Source of the DNA: Paenibacillus oleatilyticus
GTDB taxonomy: Bacteria; Bacillota; Bacilli; Paenibacillales; NBRC-103111
Length of the DNA stretch: 64,000 nt
Direction of reading: 5' to 3'
NCBI RefSeq assembly: GCF_018998565.1
Contig: NZ_JAHNZO010000007.1
Span: 124,001-188,000, forward strand
In this document: piece by piece, positions 44,187-53,370 of the stretch
How positions within the stretch are numbered: position 1 is the stretch's first letter
How the letters are laid out: each line of letters begins with the position of its first letter
Position numbers and translations under genes: made by a program
Notes under the pieces: generated by a model
What the model saw: only the letters and a program-made list of their open reading frames with translations
Databases searched by the model: none
Told to the model about the DNA's origin: nothing

Positions 44187-46475
44187 ATGAACTGGATCGC
44201 TTGGCGTAAACCGATGATCGCGGTGATAGCGGTCTATTTTGCGGTATTCGCTGCGGCAAAATGGGGCTTTGGGGCGGGCGCGCGCTTTTTCCTGCTGTGG
44301 GAGATCATTCCGCCTGCCGCTTCGCTTGCGATGCTGCTGCGGACTTATCGTACCCAGCGGGGCAGCGCGGGAACGTTCTGGCTGCTCATGACCGCGGGCG
44401 CCTGTTTCTATTTGCTGGGGCAGCTGGTATGGGCCTTCTATGCTTGGGTGCTGCGGGTTCCTCCCCCGACGATCAGTTTAGCCGACCTGTTCTGGAACCT
44501 GCAGACCGGTCTGTTTTTTGCCGCTTTGTTTTATTTGTTGTTCCGGGAAAAAAGCATCTCGCAAGGCATCCGGTTTCTCTTCGACTGCATCATGATCCTA
44601 TTGATCGTCGGTACGGTAAGCTGGGAATTCGTTATCAGACCCAACCTGCAGGCGATGCTGTCCCATCCCGACGGGTTCGGTCAGGCGGCGGTTCTGTCGT
44701 ATCCGATTACGGATTTCGGAATATTGCTTTGCCTGTTCGTTCTTCATTTCGCTTATACGCCTTTGTTCGACCGGCGGGTGCTTGCTTTGATCACCTTCGG
44801 TTTCGTCGTCTTTATCGGCGGGGACACGGTTTATGTGCTCGACGTGATCTCGGGGAAATATCAGGGAGGGCAGTGGTACGACCTGCTGTGGAGCGCGGGG
44901 CTGTTCGCATACGGCTTCGCGGGCTGGCATGCTTCCCACCCCAATGACTGGCCTGCGCCGGAGCCGCGCTTTGTCGCCTATGCCCGTCTGCTGCGTCTGC
45001 TTTTTCCTTACGCCGGCTTCGCGATCTTATTCTTGTTAATGCTTAACCGCATCGACAAGCCGGACGCTGTCGTGACAGGAACGATCATGGTTACCGTCCT
45101 GATCCTGGCGCGCCAAATCTCCATGCTTTTGGAGAATGAAAGTCTGGTCAACCGGCTCAAGCAAATGCTCGAAAAAAGCGAGTTTCTTGCATCGCACGAC
45201 GATTTGTCCGGGCTTCCGAATAAGCGCTTGTTCGAGCGGAAGGCGCAGGAAGCAATCGAGAACGCCTCGTTGGACGGACAGCCGCTTGCGGTGCTGTTTC
45301 TCGATCTGGACCGCTTTAAATACATAAATGACAGCCTGGGCCATGTGACGGGAGACGAATTAATTCGTCAAGTGGCGGAACGGATTCGGGGAATTGTTCC
45401 GGAGACGTACATCGTCGCGCGCCAAGGAGGCGACGAATTTACCATTCTGACCGGTCCGCTCACCTCTTCCCGGCAAGCGCAAGCGCTTGCGGAATCGATT
45501 CTCCGGGTTGTCGCCGAGCCTTTCAAGGTCGGGGTTCACGAGATTCAGACCTCAACGAGCATCGGCATCGCCGTGTACCCGGAAGACGGCTTGACCAAAG
45601 CCGATCTGATGAAGCATGCGGATGCGGCCATGTATCAGGCCAAAGAGCTGGGCGGAGGCCGGTTCCGGTTCTTTACGCCGACGCTGAAGGACGGCATGCT
45701 GAGAAGCATCCTGATGGAGCGCGCGCTGCGGCATGCGCTGGATCATGACGAGCTGTTTCTGTGCTACCAGCCGCAGGTATGCTCTAAGGAATTGACGATC
45801 GTTGGGGCGGAAGCGCTGCTGCGCTGGAGGAATGCGGACGGGCAGCTGGTGCCGCCTTCCGACTTTGTGCCGCTCGCGGAGGATACCGGCTTGATCGTGC
45901 CGATCGGCGATTGGGTCATTCGGAAGGCGTGCAGGCAAGCCGTCGAGTGGGAGCGGGCAGGAAGGCCGCCGCTGAAAATTGCGGTGAACGTCTCGCCCAG
46001 ACAGCTTGTGCAGGACGGCTTCGTAGACAAGGTGGCCGATATTTTGAAGGAAACGGGAATGGCTGCCGGCCGGCTGATTATCGAAATTACGGAAGGCGTC
46101 GCGCTGCAGAATACGAAGGAAACGACCGATACGCTGCTGCGCCTTAAAGCGTTGGGGCTGCATATCTCGATGGACGATTTCGGTACGGGGTATTCGTCGC
46201 TCGGCTACTTGCGGACGTTCCAGGTCGATTCGCTCAAAATCGCACAGTCGTTCGTCGGGGAAATGGCCGAGAACGAAGGGCATGCCGGCATTGTCAGAGC
46301 GATTATGGCTATGGCCCGGAGCCTGAATTTATCGGTTGTGGTCGAAGGGGTGGAGACGGAGGAACAGGTGAAGCTGCTTCAGACGATCGGCGACTGTACG
46401 ATTCAAGGGTATTATTTTTATAAACCGCTGCTGCCTGACGAATTTTCCGCTGTACGGGATAAGGTAAAGCAATAA
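44187..46475 (+). CDS. Membrane GGDEF-EAL protein (cyclic-di-GMP turnover)
   Basis: 762 residues from the ATG at 44187 (GAGG nine bases upstream). About nine hydrophobic segments fill the first 300 residues and form an uncharacterised sensory membrane domain. The GGDEF domain has an intact GGDEF (about 415-419), so it may synthesise cyclic-di-GMP or bind GTP. The EAL domain has AEALLRW, EITEGVAL and DDFGTGYSSL, the residues needed for phosphodiesterase activity. It would act at the membrane to set cyclic-di-GMP levels, hence motility and surface growth. A possible sigma-D promoter upstream supports this link. Confidence 0.93.
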   Translation: MNWIAWRKPMIAVIAVYFAVFAAAKWGFGAGARFFLLWEIIPPAASLAMLLRTYRTQRGSAGTFWLLMTAGACFYLLGQLVWAFYAWVLRVPPPTISLADLFWNLQTGLFFAALFYLLFREKSISQGIRFLFDCIMILLIVGTVSWEFVIRPNLQAMLSHPDGFGQAAVLSYPITDFGILLCLFVLHFAYTPLFDRRVLALITFGFVVFIGGDTVYVLDVISGKYQGGQWYDLLWSAGLFAYGFAGWHASHPNDWPAPEPRFVAYARLLRLLFPYAGFAILFLLMLNRIDKPDAVVTGTIMVTVLILARQISMLLENESLVNRLKQMLEKSEFLASHDDLSGLPNKRLFERKAQEAIENASLDGQPLAVLFLDLDRFKYINDSLGHVTGDELIRQVAERIRGIVPETYIVARQGGDEFTILTGPLTSSRQAQALAESILRVVAEPFKVGVHEIQTSTSIGIAVYPEDGLTKADLMKHADAAMYQAKELGGGRFRFFTPTLKDGMLRSILMERALRHALDHDELFLCYQPQVCSKELTIVGAEALLRWRNADGQLVPPSDFVPLAEDTGLIVPIGDWVIRKACRQAVEWERAGRPPLKIAVNVSPRQLVQDGFVDKVADILKETGMAAGRLIIEITEGVALQNTKETTDTLLRLKALGLHISMDDFGTGYSSLGYLRTFQVDSLKIAQSFVGEMAENEGHAGIVRAIMAMARSLNLSVVVEGVETEEQVKLLQTIGDCTIQGYYFYKPLLPDEFSAVRDKVKQ

Positions 46476-46514
46476 AACCCGCAGTCCTGAACGAGCCAGG
46501 GTCTGCGGGTTTCC
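46474..46514. terminator. Bidirectional terminator
   Basis: AACCCGCAG-CCTG pairs with CAGG-CTGCGGGTT between two converging genes. Confidence 0.85.
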
Positions 46515-46527
46515 TTGCATTGCGGCG

Positions 46528-48711
46528 TTATTTTTTCAGATCAAGCCGGATTTCGCGGCCGTCGTTCGGCAGGGAGAGCGGTTGGCCGGAAGCGCCCTTC
46601 TCCTTCATGTAATCGACCCAGGCGTCCAGCATGATCATGCCGTCCTTCCAGTCCTTCACTTCGGCGAACGTCGTGAATCCGTCCCCGGAGCCGGTCGACA
46701 TGAAGTCGTTGGTCGTCACTTTGAAGGTACGGCTGTCGTTCAGCTTCCCGTCGACATAGATCGGAGTGCCGTCCAGCAGCGTAATTTTGCTGTATTTCTG
46801 ACCCTGCGGCTTCGTGTTGTCCCACTCGACCTTAAGACCCGAGAATTGCATCGCCGGCAGCTTGGAATATTGGTCCGTCACCTCAAGCAGCGTTTTGATT
46901 TGGGCAGCGGTCATCGTGCCCGTCCGGTTGTAGTTGCCGAACGGCAGCACCTCGAACATCATGCCGTAGGTTACTTTGCCCGGCTCGATATCTGCGCGCA
47001 GCCCGCCGATGTTCGTGAAGGCGATATCGGACTTCTCGGCCCAGCGCATCGCATCGGTGACGGAGTTGCCGATCGGTGTCACGCCGTCGCGCACCTGATT
47101 GCCGTTCGCGTCGTAGCGGTACGAGCGGGTCGTCCATTTTTCGGCGGCTACGGCGATTTGCTTGTTGGTTTGCTCGGCGATTTTCGCTTGGTAATCGGCG
47201 ACTGTTTTTTGCACGTCTTTGTTCGCGGTCGTCAGATTCGTGTACGTTTCCAGCAGGCTGGCGTTCGAGGAAACGACTTTTTTGCTGTCCTTATCGACAT
47301 AAAGCTGAATGTGGCCGACGGCGTACAGCCAGCTTTGCGCTTCGACCACCGGAATGTGGTTCACGATCCCCGCGACGCGCTTGTGGGAATGGCCCCCGAC
47401 GATGGCGTCCAGCGTGCCGTTGCCTGTCCCGTTCGCCAGATCGACGAGTTCGCCCATAATTTGCTGCGATTTGGCGTCCTGCTCGCCCGGCAGGTGGGAG
47501 GTCACCAGGACGATGTCGGCGCCTTTGGCGCGCAGCTCGGTCGACAGCTCCTTCGCGTACGGAACCGGATCGGCGAACGTCAAGCCTTCGATGTTGGTGG
47601 ACTTGGTCGTCGTCTTGGTCTGCGGCGTGGCAAGGCCGATAATGCCGACCTTCAGCCCGCCTTTCTCTACGATGGTGTAAGGCTGCGTCCAGTCGACGCG
47701 CTTGCCGGTTTTGTCTTCGATGATGTTGGCTCCGAGAATCGGGAACTTCGCTTTCTTGATATTGTCGATCAGCGTGTCGCGGCCGAAGTCGAACTCATGG
47801 TTGCCGATGGCAGCGGCGTCATATTTAACCTGAGCCATCGAGTCCATGACGGATTGCCCGTTCGTCGTATTGGAGATGAGCGTTCCTTGCCATGCGTCTC
47901 CGCCGTCCACGACGACCGTGCCGCCGGGATTGACCGAGCGGAAATCGTCGACGATGCCGCCGAGCGTTTCGATGCCGCCCTGCGCCTGATTGCGCTTCTT
48001 GTCGAAGCCCACCTCGATATGTCCGTGAATGTCGTTCGTGGTAAGAATATCAATAACCTGGAAAAGGACCGGTTTCAGCGCCTTGACCGCTTCGTCGCGG
48101 GTCACGGAGCCCTTCGGATCGAAATTGCCGTCCAGCTTCGGTTCAAACAAGCCGGTGAGCACGCCGTAAGCGACAAACGGACGGGAAGACTCGCTGATGG
48201 AGGAAGCGTCCTTGAAGTAGCTCAGCACGTTCTGGTTTACTTTCGGCGCCTGGCCTTTGGTGAGCGCGCGCACGACGAGCACGGCCAGCTCTTCGCGGGT
48301 TACCGGACGGTTCGGCTCGAAGAGACCGCTGTCGCCCTTGGATACGATGCCGGCGGCGACGGCGTTGGTAACGGCTTCAAGCTGCCACGCCTCCAAGTCG
48401 GAGAAAGGTTGCGCCGATTTGTCGCTCTTCGCCAGCTTGGCTGCCCGGTTCAGCATGGTGACGAGCTCCGCTCGGGTCACCGGCCGGCTGCCGCGCAGGT
48501 CGGTATCGTTCGGATACCCTTCTACCGCGCCTTTCTCGAAGGCCAGCTGCATGTCCGTTTTGGCCGGAGTCGAAGCGGCGGCTTTGGTCGCGGTCGCCGG
48601 TTCGGCCGCCAGCGCGTAAGGGACGCCGGAGAGTCCGGGCGCGCTCAGCAGCGAGGCGGAGAGCACCGATAGGACGGCGGTTTTTTTCCAGTGGGACGAA
48701 TGCTTGGTCAA
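46528..48711 (-). CDS. SLH-anchored secreted 5'-nucleotidase/UDP-sugar hydrolase
   Basis: 727 residues from a TTG with AGGAGG eight bases upstream. A signal peptide ends near YALAA. Three S-layer-homology domains (about 50-225, with SRPVTRAELVTML, NRPVTREELAVLV and KGSVTRDEAVKAL) attach it to the cell wall. The metallophosphatase domain follows: TTNDIHGH, GNHEFDFG, SHLPGE and GGHSH. The C-terminal nucleotide-binding domain has GGLRADIEPG and FGNYN. It would remove phosphate from external nucleotides, yielding nucleosides that the importer at 24938-29657 can take up. Divergent from thyA, with a TATAAT at 48756 on its own strand. Confidence 0.93.
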   Translation of the reverse strand: MTKHSSHWKKTAVLSVLSASLLSAPGLSGVPYALAAEPATATKAAASTPAKTDMQLAFEKGAVEGYPNDTDLRGSRPVTRAELVTMLNRAAKLAKSDKSAQPFSDLEAWQLEAVTNAVAAGIVSKGDSGLFEPNRPVTREELAVLVVRALTKGQAPKVNQNVLSYFKDASSISESSRPFVAYGVLTGLFEPKLDGNFDPKGSVTRDEAVKALKPVLFQVIDILTTNDIHGHIEVGFDKKRNQAQGGIETLGGIVDDFRSVNPGGTVVVDGGDAWQGTLISNTTNGQSVMDSMAQVKYDAAAIGNHEFDFGRDTLIDNIKKAKFPILGANIIEDKTGKRVDWTQPYTIVEKGGLKVGIIGLATPQTKTTTKSTNIEGLTFADPVPYAKELSTELRAKGADIVLVTSHLPGEQDAKSQQIMGELVDLANGTGNGTLDAIVGGHSHKRVAGIVNHIPVVEAQSWLYAVGHIQLYVDKDSKKVVSSNASLLETYTNLTTANKDVQKTVADYQAKIAEQTNKQIAVAAEKWTTRSYRYDANGNQVRDGVTPIGNSVTDAMRWAEKSDIAFTNIGGLRADIEPGKVTYGMMFEVLPFGNYNRTGTMTAAQIKTLLEVTDQYSKLPAMQFSGLKVEWDNTKPQGQKYSKITLLDGTPIYVDGKLNDSRTFKVTTNDFMSTGSGDGFTTFAEVKDWKDGMIMLDAWVDYMKEKGASGQPLSLPNDGREIRLDLKK

Positions 48712-48828
48712 ATGATTTTCCTCCTAAATCATGGTTATATATGGGAATGAATCTATTATAGCGGATAATTGTCATCGCGGTGTGAACGCGATTCATATTT
48801 TTTTTTGATGAACCGGGCCTTGAAAGTT

Positions 48829-48837
48829 TGCTATAAT
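48829..48837 (+). promoter_or_regulatory. Extended -10 promoter of thyA
   Basis: TGCTATAAT is a perfect extended -10 element, about 31 bases before the thyA start; no good -35 is needed in that case. Confidence 0.6.
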
Positions 48838-48868
48838 AGAACGATCATGAACGATCGAGGTGCGACCG

Positions 48869-49663
48869 ATGCAAAAATATTTAGATCTGCTGCAGGACAT
48901 CATGACGAACGGGGTGCGCAAGGAGGACCGGACCGGAACGGGGACCATCTCGGTATTCGGGCGGCAGCTCCGGTTCGATCTGTCCGAAGGCTTTCCGTTG
49001 CTGACGACGAAAAAGCTCCACATCCGCTCGATCTTGCATGAGCTGCTGTGGTTTTTGAGCGGGGATACGAATATCCGCTACTTGCAAGAAAACGGCGTCA
49101 CGATATGGGACGAGTGGGCGGACGAGAACGGTAATCTCGGACCGGTCTACGGCTCGCAGTGGCGTTCGTGGCCGGCGCCGGACGGACGGAGCATCGACCA
49201 GATCGCCAAGCTGATCGAGCAGATTAAGCGGAATCCCGATTCGCGCAGACATCTGGTCAGCGCATGGAATCCCGCCGAAGTGGACAACATGGCGCTGCCG
49301 CCTTGCCATTATGCGTTCCAGTTTTATGTCGCGGACGGCAAGCTGTCGTGCTTGTTCAACATGCGTTCGGTCGATACGTTTCTCGGGCTGCCGTTCAACA
49401 TCGCAAGCTATGCGTTTCTGACGCATATGGTGGCGCAGCAATGCGATCTGCAGCCGGGCGAGCTGATCTGGACGGGCGGGGACGTGCATATTTACGCCAA
49501 CCATGTGGAGCAGGTCAAGCTGCAGCTGACCCGCGAGCCGTATCCGCTGCCGCAGCTTGTGATCAAGCGGAAGCCGGATTCGCTGTTCGATTACCGGTTC
49601 GAGGATTTCGAGATCATCGGATACCAGAGCCATCCGTCGATCAAAGCGCCGATTGCGGTATAA
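48869..49663 (+). CDS. thyA: Thymidylate synthase
   Basis: 264 residues, the usual length of ThyA; GAGG eight bases before the [20 protein letters not shown] at the N-terminus, the catalytic loop [12 protein letters not shown] with Cys146, and [10 protein letters not shown] are diagnostic. It converts dUMP to dTMP with methylene-tetrahydrofolate, yielding dihydrofolate, which the product of the next gene recycles. Confidence 0.97.
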   Translation: MQKYLDLLQDIMTNGVRKEDRTGTGTISVFGRQLRFDLSEGFPLLTTKKLHIRSILHELLWFLSGDTNIRYLQENGVTIWDEWADENGNLGPVYGSQWRSWPAPDGRSIDQIAKLIEQIKRNPDSRRHLVSAWNPAEVDNMALPPCHYAFQFYVADGKLSCLFNMRSVDTFLGLPFNIASYAFLTHMVAQQCDLQPGELIWTGGDVHIYANHVEQVKLQLTREPYPLPQLVIKRKPDSLFDYRFEDFEIIGYQSHPSIKAPIAV

Positions 49664-49746
49664 CGAGAGCATACGGGGGCATCATTAGGCAAAAAAGGAC
49701 GCTTGCGGTTCGCGGAGCGGCATACTATATGCAAGGAGAGGTTCGC

Positions 49747-50253
49747 GTGACGATTTCTTTCATACTCGCGATGGATGAAGCCCGCGGCATCGGCATCGAC
49801 AATACGCTGCCGTGGCGCTTGCCGGCGGATTTGGCTTATTTCAAACAAACGACGAAGGGACATACGGTGCTGATGGGCCGCAAGACGTTCGATTCCATCG
49901 GCAAGCCTCTACCCGGACGCCGCAATGTCGTGCTGACCCGGGACGAGCGATTCGCCGCGCCGGGCTGCGAGGTGATCCATTCGGCGCAGGAAGCGGCCGC
50001 CGAGTATGGCCGCGGCGGAAGCCGTGCTTCCGAGGAGCTGTTCGTCATCGGTGGCGCGGAGGTGTACCGGCAGCTGCTTCCGTTCGCGGACCGGCTGTAC
50101 ATCACTGAGATCGCGCACCGATTCGCGGCGGATACGTTTTTTCCCGAGCTTGAGCCCGGCGAATGGCGCGAGGTGTCGCGGCAGCGCGGCGTGAAGGACG
50201 AGAAAAACCCGTACGACTACGATTTTGTTGTGTACGAGCGGGCCAGAATGTAA
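49747..50253 (+). CDS. folA: Dihydrofolate reductase
   Basis: 168 residues from the GTG at 49747 (AAGGAG eight bases upstream). ISFILAMDEARGIGIDNTLP, WRLPADLAYFK with the active-site Asp, VLMGRKTFDSIG and FVIGGAEVYRQL are diagnostic of DHFR. It follows thyA by 83 bases and regenerates the tetrahydrofolate used there. Confidence 0.96.
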   Translation: MTISFILAMDEARGIGIDNTLPWRLPADLAYFKQTTKGHTVLMGRKTFDSIGKPLPGRRNVVLTRDERFAAPGCEVIHSAQEAAAEYGRGGSRASEELFVIGGAEVYRQLLPFADRLYITEIAHRFAADTFFPELEPGEWREVSRQRGVKDEKNPYDYDFVVYERARM

Positions 50254-50350
50254 CGTATCTCCAAAAAAGGAATGAAGCCGGAGCTTTTCGCGCATCTTAA
50301 AGGTTGAGCCATGTGCACATCCCAGCATGATTGAGAGGAAGATGCCGAAC

Positions 50351-50668
50351 ATGACACAGGTCAACCAGCATCAAATGCCGATCCGGCATGTGATCGACAA
50401 CGCGGAGAAAGCGATCCAGGTGGCCAAGGACGCCGAAATGGCCGTCCGCCACGCGCAGCTTCAGTCCGACCCGCACAAGCTGTCCTCTGCGCTTGCGCAG
50501 CTGGAATCGGCGCATCAGGCGCTGGCGAAGGCGCAGAGCCAGATGTCGGCGCAGGACCACGAGCATCACGGACAAGAGCTCGTGCAGGTGCAGGACCAGT
50601 TGAACCAGGCGCAGCAAAGCTTGGATGTGGTCGCATCGAACACCGAGCAGCCGAAGCAAGTCCGCTGA
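50351..50668 (+). CDS. Small helical protein (105 aa)
   Basis: The product is almost wholly helical and rich in Gln, Ala and His (KAIQVAKDAEMAVRHAQLQ, ALAQLESAHQALAKAQSQM). Heptad-like spacing suggests a coiled coil. No signal peptide. The ATG at 50351 is preferred; in-frame ATGs at 50342 and 50327 are alternatives, with GAGGA nearest the middle one. No family or role is recognised. A terminator follows. Confidence 0.6.
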   Translation: MTQVNQHQMPIRHVIDNAEKAIQVAKDAEMAVRHAQLQSDPHKLSSALAQLESAHQALAKAQSQMSAQDHEHHGQELVQVQDQLNQAQQSLDVVASNTEQPKQVR

Positions 50669-50702
50669 CCGGATGCAGGTTGCGCCGCTCCAAGCATTTA
50701 AG

Positions 50703-50752
50703 CGAAAAAAGCACAGGCCCGCCGATTAAATTCGGCAGAGCTTGTGCTTTTT
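50703..50752 (+). terminator. Terminator
   Basis: AAAAAGCACA-GC-GCCGA pairs with TCGGC-GC-TGTGCTTTTTT; strong stem and T-run. Confidence 0.85.
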
Positions 50753-50872
50753 TGTATGTTATGGAACCTGGAGCAATTCGAGGCCGGTTATCGGGATGCT
50801 ACCGTTACGCCTGCAAAAGCCGTCACGCCGGTAGAAACGATCCCTTGAACCGAGTGTAACGTATGGAATGCA

Positions 50873-50917
50873 TTTCATAGCAAGCGTTTTTTTCTATGAA
50901 AAGCGATGTGTTACAAT
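50873..50917 (+). promoter_or_regulatory. Promoter with inverted repeat before the LacI-type gene
   Basis: TTTCATAG (50873-50880) and CTATGAAA (50894-50901) form an inverted repeat across the -35 zone; TACAAT lies at 50912-50917. It may be an autoregulatory operator. Confidence 0.35.
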
Positions 50918-50946
50918 ACAGCTAATGAGGCGAGGAGGCGACGGTT

Positions 50947-51924
50947 ATGGCAAACATAAAAGAAATTGCCCGCATGGCAGGCGTTTCGGTCACGACGGTC
51001 TCCCGCGTGCTGAACCGCCACCCGTACGTGAGCGAGGACAAAAGGGCCGCCGTGCTGGAGGCAGTGCGGAAGCTGGACTACGTGCAGAATTTGAATGCCG
51101 TCCATTTGATCAAGGGCAAGACATCGATGATTGCCGTCGTGCTCCCTTATGTGGATAATCCGTACTTGAGCTCGCCAGTGGAAGGCATCTTGAGCGAAGC
51201 GAACCAGTGCGGGTACCGCGTAGTCCTCTGCCAAACGAACTACCGCCCCGAGGAAGAGCTCAATGTACTCGAAATGCTCCGAATGAAGCAGGTCGACGGC
51301 GTCATTATTACGTCGCGGACGAACGATTGGGATGTGATCAAGCCTTATTTGGCTTACGGTCCGATCGTCGTTTGCGAGGACGCCGGGGACGAGCCGCTGT
51401 CCTGCGCCTATATCGATCACTACCGCAGCTTTGAAACAGGTCTGCGCTATTTGACGGCCCAAGGTCACCGGCACGTCGCTTGCTGCATGGGCAGGCGCGG
51501 CAGCAATACGAGCCTGGTGCGGGAACACGCTGTCCGGGAAGCGCTCGCTGCCGTACAGGAACCGCTGCGGCCGGAGTGGATGTTCTACGACGCACTGTCG
51601 ATGGAAGCGGGCGTTGAGGTCGCACATCGGCTGGCCGGCATGAATCCGCGCCCGACGGCGGTGCTTGCGGGCACGCACCAGACCGCGGCGGGGCTGGTCG
51701 CCGAAGCGCGCAAGCTCGGGCTTCGCGTACCGGACGATCTGGCGGTGATCGGCTTCGATAACCATATGCTCGGCCAACTGCTCGACATTACGGCGGTGGA
51801 GCAGTCGAACAAGGACGTGGGCCGCGCCGCTTTTCAAATGCTGCATCGCTATATTGCAGAAGACCGGTATGAGGCGGAGAAGCAGGAGCTGCCGGTCCGG
51901 CTGGTGGAGCGGTCGACGGTCTAG
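50947..51924 (+). CDS. LacI-family transcriptional regulator
   Basis: 325 residues. The N-terminal DNA-binding domain NIKEIARMAGVSVTTVSRVL with the hinge helix lies at residues 3-55, followed by a periplasmic-binding-type sugar domain (MIAVVLPYVDNPYLSSPVEG, VIGFDNHMLGQLLDITAVEQ). It resembles regulators of sugar uptake. No obvious target operon adjoins it; the inverted repeat before the gene suggests control of itself. Confidence 0.92.
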   Translation: MANIKEIARMAGVSVTTVSRVLNRHPYVSEDKRAAVLEAVRKLDYVQNLNAVHLIKGKTSMIAVVLPYVDNPYLSSPVEGILSEANQCGYRVVLCQTNYRPEEELNVLEMLRMKQVDGVIITSRTNDWDVIKPYLAYGPIVVCEDAGDEPLSCAYIDHYRSFETGLRYLTAQGHRHVACCMGRRGSNTSLVREHAVREALAAVQEPLRPEWMFYDALSMEAGVEVAHRLAGMNPRPTAVLAGTHQTAAGLVAEARKLGLRVPDDLAVIGFDNHMLGQLLDITAVEQSNKDVGRAAFQMLHRYIAEDRYEAEKQELPVRLVERSTV

Positions 51925-52019
51925 TCCGATCGAGGATCCACAGCTGACATTTTACCGTTCATTCCTGGAGCAACTGGTGAATCACCGGCGTGTTCCGGAC
52001 GAGGGCAGCGGCGACGGTA

Positions 52020-52100
52020 ACAGTTTCAGATAAATCTAAAAGGAAATAACCACTGAGATGCTACTAGTGGTCATTTCCTTTTAGATTTATCTGAAACTGT
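52020..52100. repeat. 35-bp near-perfect inverted repeat serving as terminator
   Basis: Arms 52020-52054 and 52066-52100 match except one base, with an 11-base loop. The right arm includes the last five codons and stop of the leftward amidase gene. The inner part (AAAAGGAAAT...ATTTCCTTTT) is a classic terminator; the outer 17 bp extension is unusual. Confidence 0.85.
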
Positions 52101-53181
52101 AGAAATCTATGTTAGAATAAGCCTTGATTGCATCTAAAAGTGGATACGCTTGTCTTTCGTTAGAGTGACCTGCAAGTTTAAAATCTTTATTCGTTGAATC
52201 GTACTCAGTTATGATCATTACATGTGTTGCTACAGTTATCCAACCGGAAAGACCTTTAGAAAATATTACTAAATCGCCTCTATAGATACTTCTATCAAAA
52301 AATTCTTTGTGTTTTTCTTCATAATTTTCACGAGAAGTACCCGCAACGTATTTTCCTCTCCAGAACGAATAGAATTCTTTAACACTTGTCCACGGACTTG
52401 GATCGGAAAGGTTCCAACTATAGTTCAATTGTTCTGCACTCTCAGGAACTAAATAAGTACTGTTTTTTTTGTAAATATACCAATCTCCTGTCATGGACAA
52501 ACCGCCTGCATATAGGGCTTGTGAAACAAAATTCGTGCAATCGCTTCCCCATTTTGTAAATGCCGGGAAATCAGTGCTGTATCTGTTATAGTTATTGTAT
52601 GCCCATTCGGCTGCCGTAGTTGCGTTGAAACTTGAATTTAAGGTAGCTGCTGGATTTTGAGTTTTTGAAGTAGATACACCTTTCTTTATATCTTCTTCTG
52701 GTTGTGGTATCAATGTTTTACTTGGTTGAGGTCTGACAGCATCTAAAAATTGAATTGACGCAATGTCTTTGGAATCTTTTGCATATCTTTCAATAAAATC
52801 TACTAAGACCTTTTGATCACTCGATTCTTTAACAGAAGAATAAATTTCTTTTATTTTATGCATCACATCTATCTTATCTTCTTTTTTCAAAGATGTAGCT
52901 TTTATCTGGACATCCGTATCCTTGGCTACTGGCGCAAGGATTTTTCCAACCTTTACATCTTCTTGGTAGTAGATTGTCAGCGTTTTGTAAACTGTTTCAT
53001 CATCTTCTGACAGTGATGAATTTAAACTTTTCGATGTAATACCATTTTCTTTATTGTATTGCTGGATGTAAGGATTGTTTTGAGTTTGCGACGCATGGAC
53101 TTCAGTATTAAGTGCATTATTCTCGTTAGATGCGTAAGAGACTGGAATGATAGACGATGATACAGAAACAAGTGCGATCAA
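52087..53181 (-). CDS. Amidase_6-domain protein, signal peptide frame broken
   Basis: The open frame gives 364 residues ending NIDFYSFR. The C-terminal domain has AAEWAYNNYNRYST, GSDCTNFVSQALYAGG and THVMIITEYD, the Cys/His layout of the putative amidase domain, as in the protein at 19740. The frame opens inside a hydrophobic stretch without an RBS. Upstream, AAGGAGG precedes a TTG at 53207, and reading AGT followed by nine A would give SKKKGIAGLIALVSVSSS, a normal signal peptide; but only eight A are present (53194-53201). So there is a -1 frameshift in a homopolymer: a mutation, a phase-variable or slippage site, or a sequence error. A+T-rich codon use marks it as acquired. Confidence 0.75.
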   Translation of the reverse strand: MIALVSVSSSIIPVSYASNENNALNTEVHASQTQNNPYIQQYNKENGITSKSLNSSLSEDDETVYKTLTIYYQEDVKVGKILAPVAKDTDVQIKATSLKKEDKIDVMHKIKEIYSSVKESSDQKVLVDFIERYAKDSKDIASIQFLDAVRPQPSKTLIPQPEEDIKKGVSTSKTQNPAATLNSSFNATTAAEWAYNNYNRYSTDFPAFTKWGSDCTNFVSQALYAGGLSMTGDWYIYKKNSTYLVPESAEQLNYSWNLSDPSPWTSVKEFYSFWRGKYVAGTSRENYEEKHKEFFDRSIYRGDLVIFSKGLSGWITVATHVMIITEYDSTNKDFKLAGHSNERQAYPLLDAIKAYSNIDFYSFR

Positions 53182-53370
53182 CCCTGCTATACCTTTTTTT
53201 TACTCAAAATACATCATCCTCCTTGAAAAATTTTTACAAACAAAGTTTAATTAAACCATATATTTATTTTTTTGATCAACATTAATTTGGAATAAATACT
53301 ATATTATGGAATTTTGATATTGTTACTTAAATGTATTATTTTGAAAATAAACGAAAAGGAGGGAAAACAT

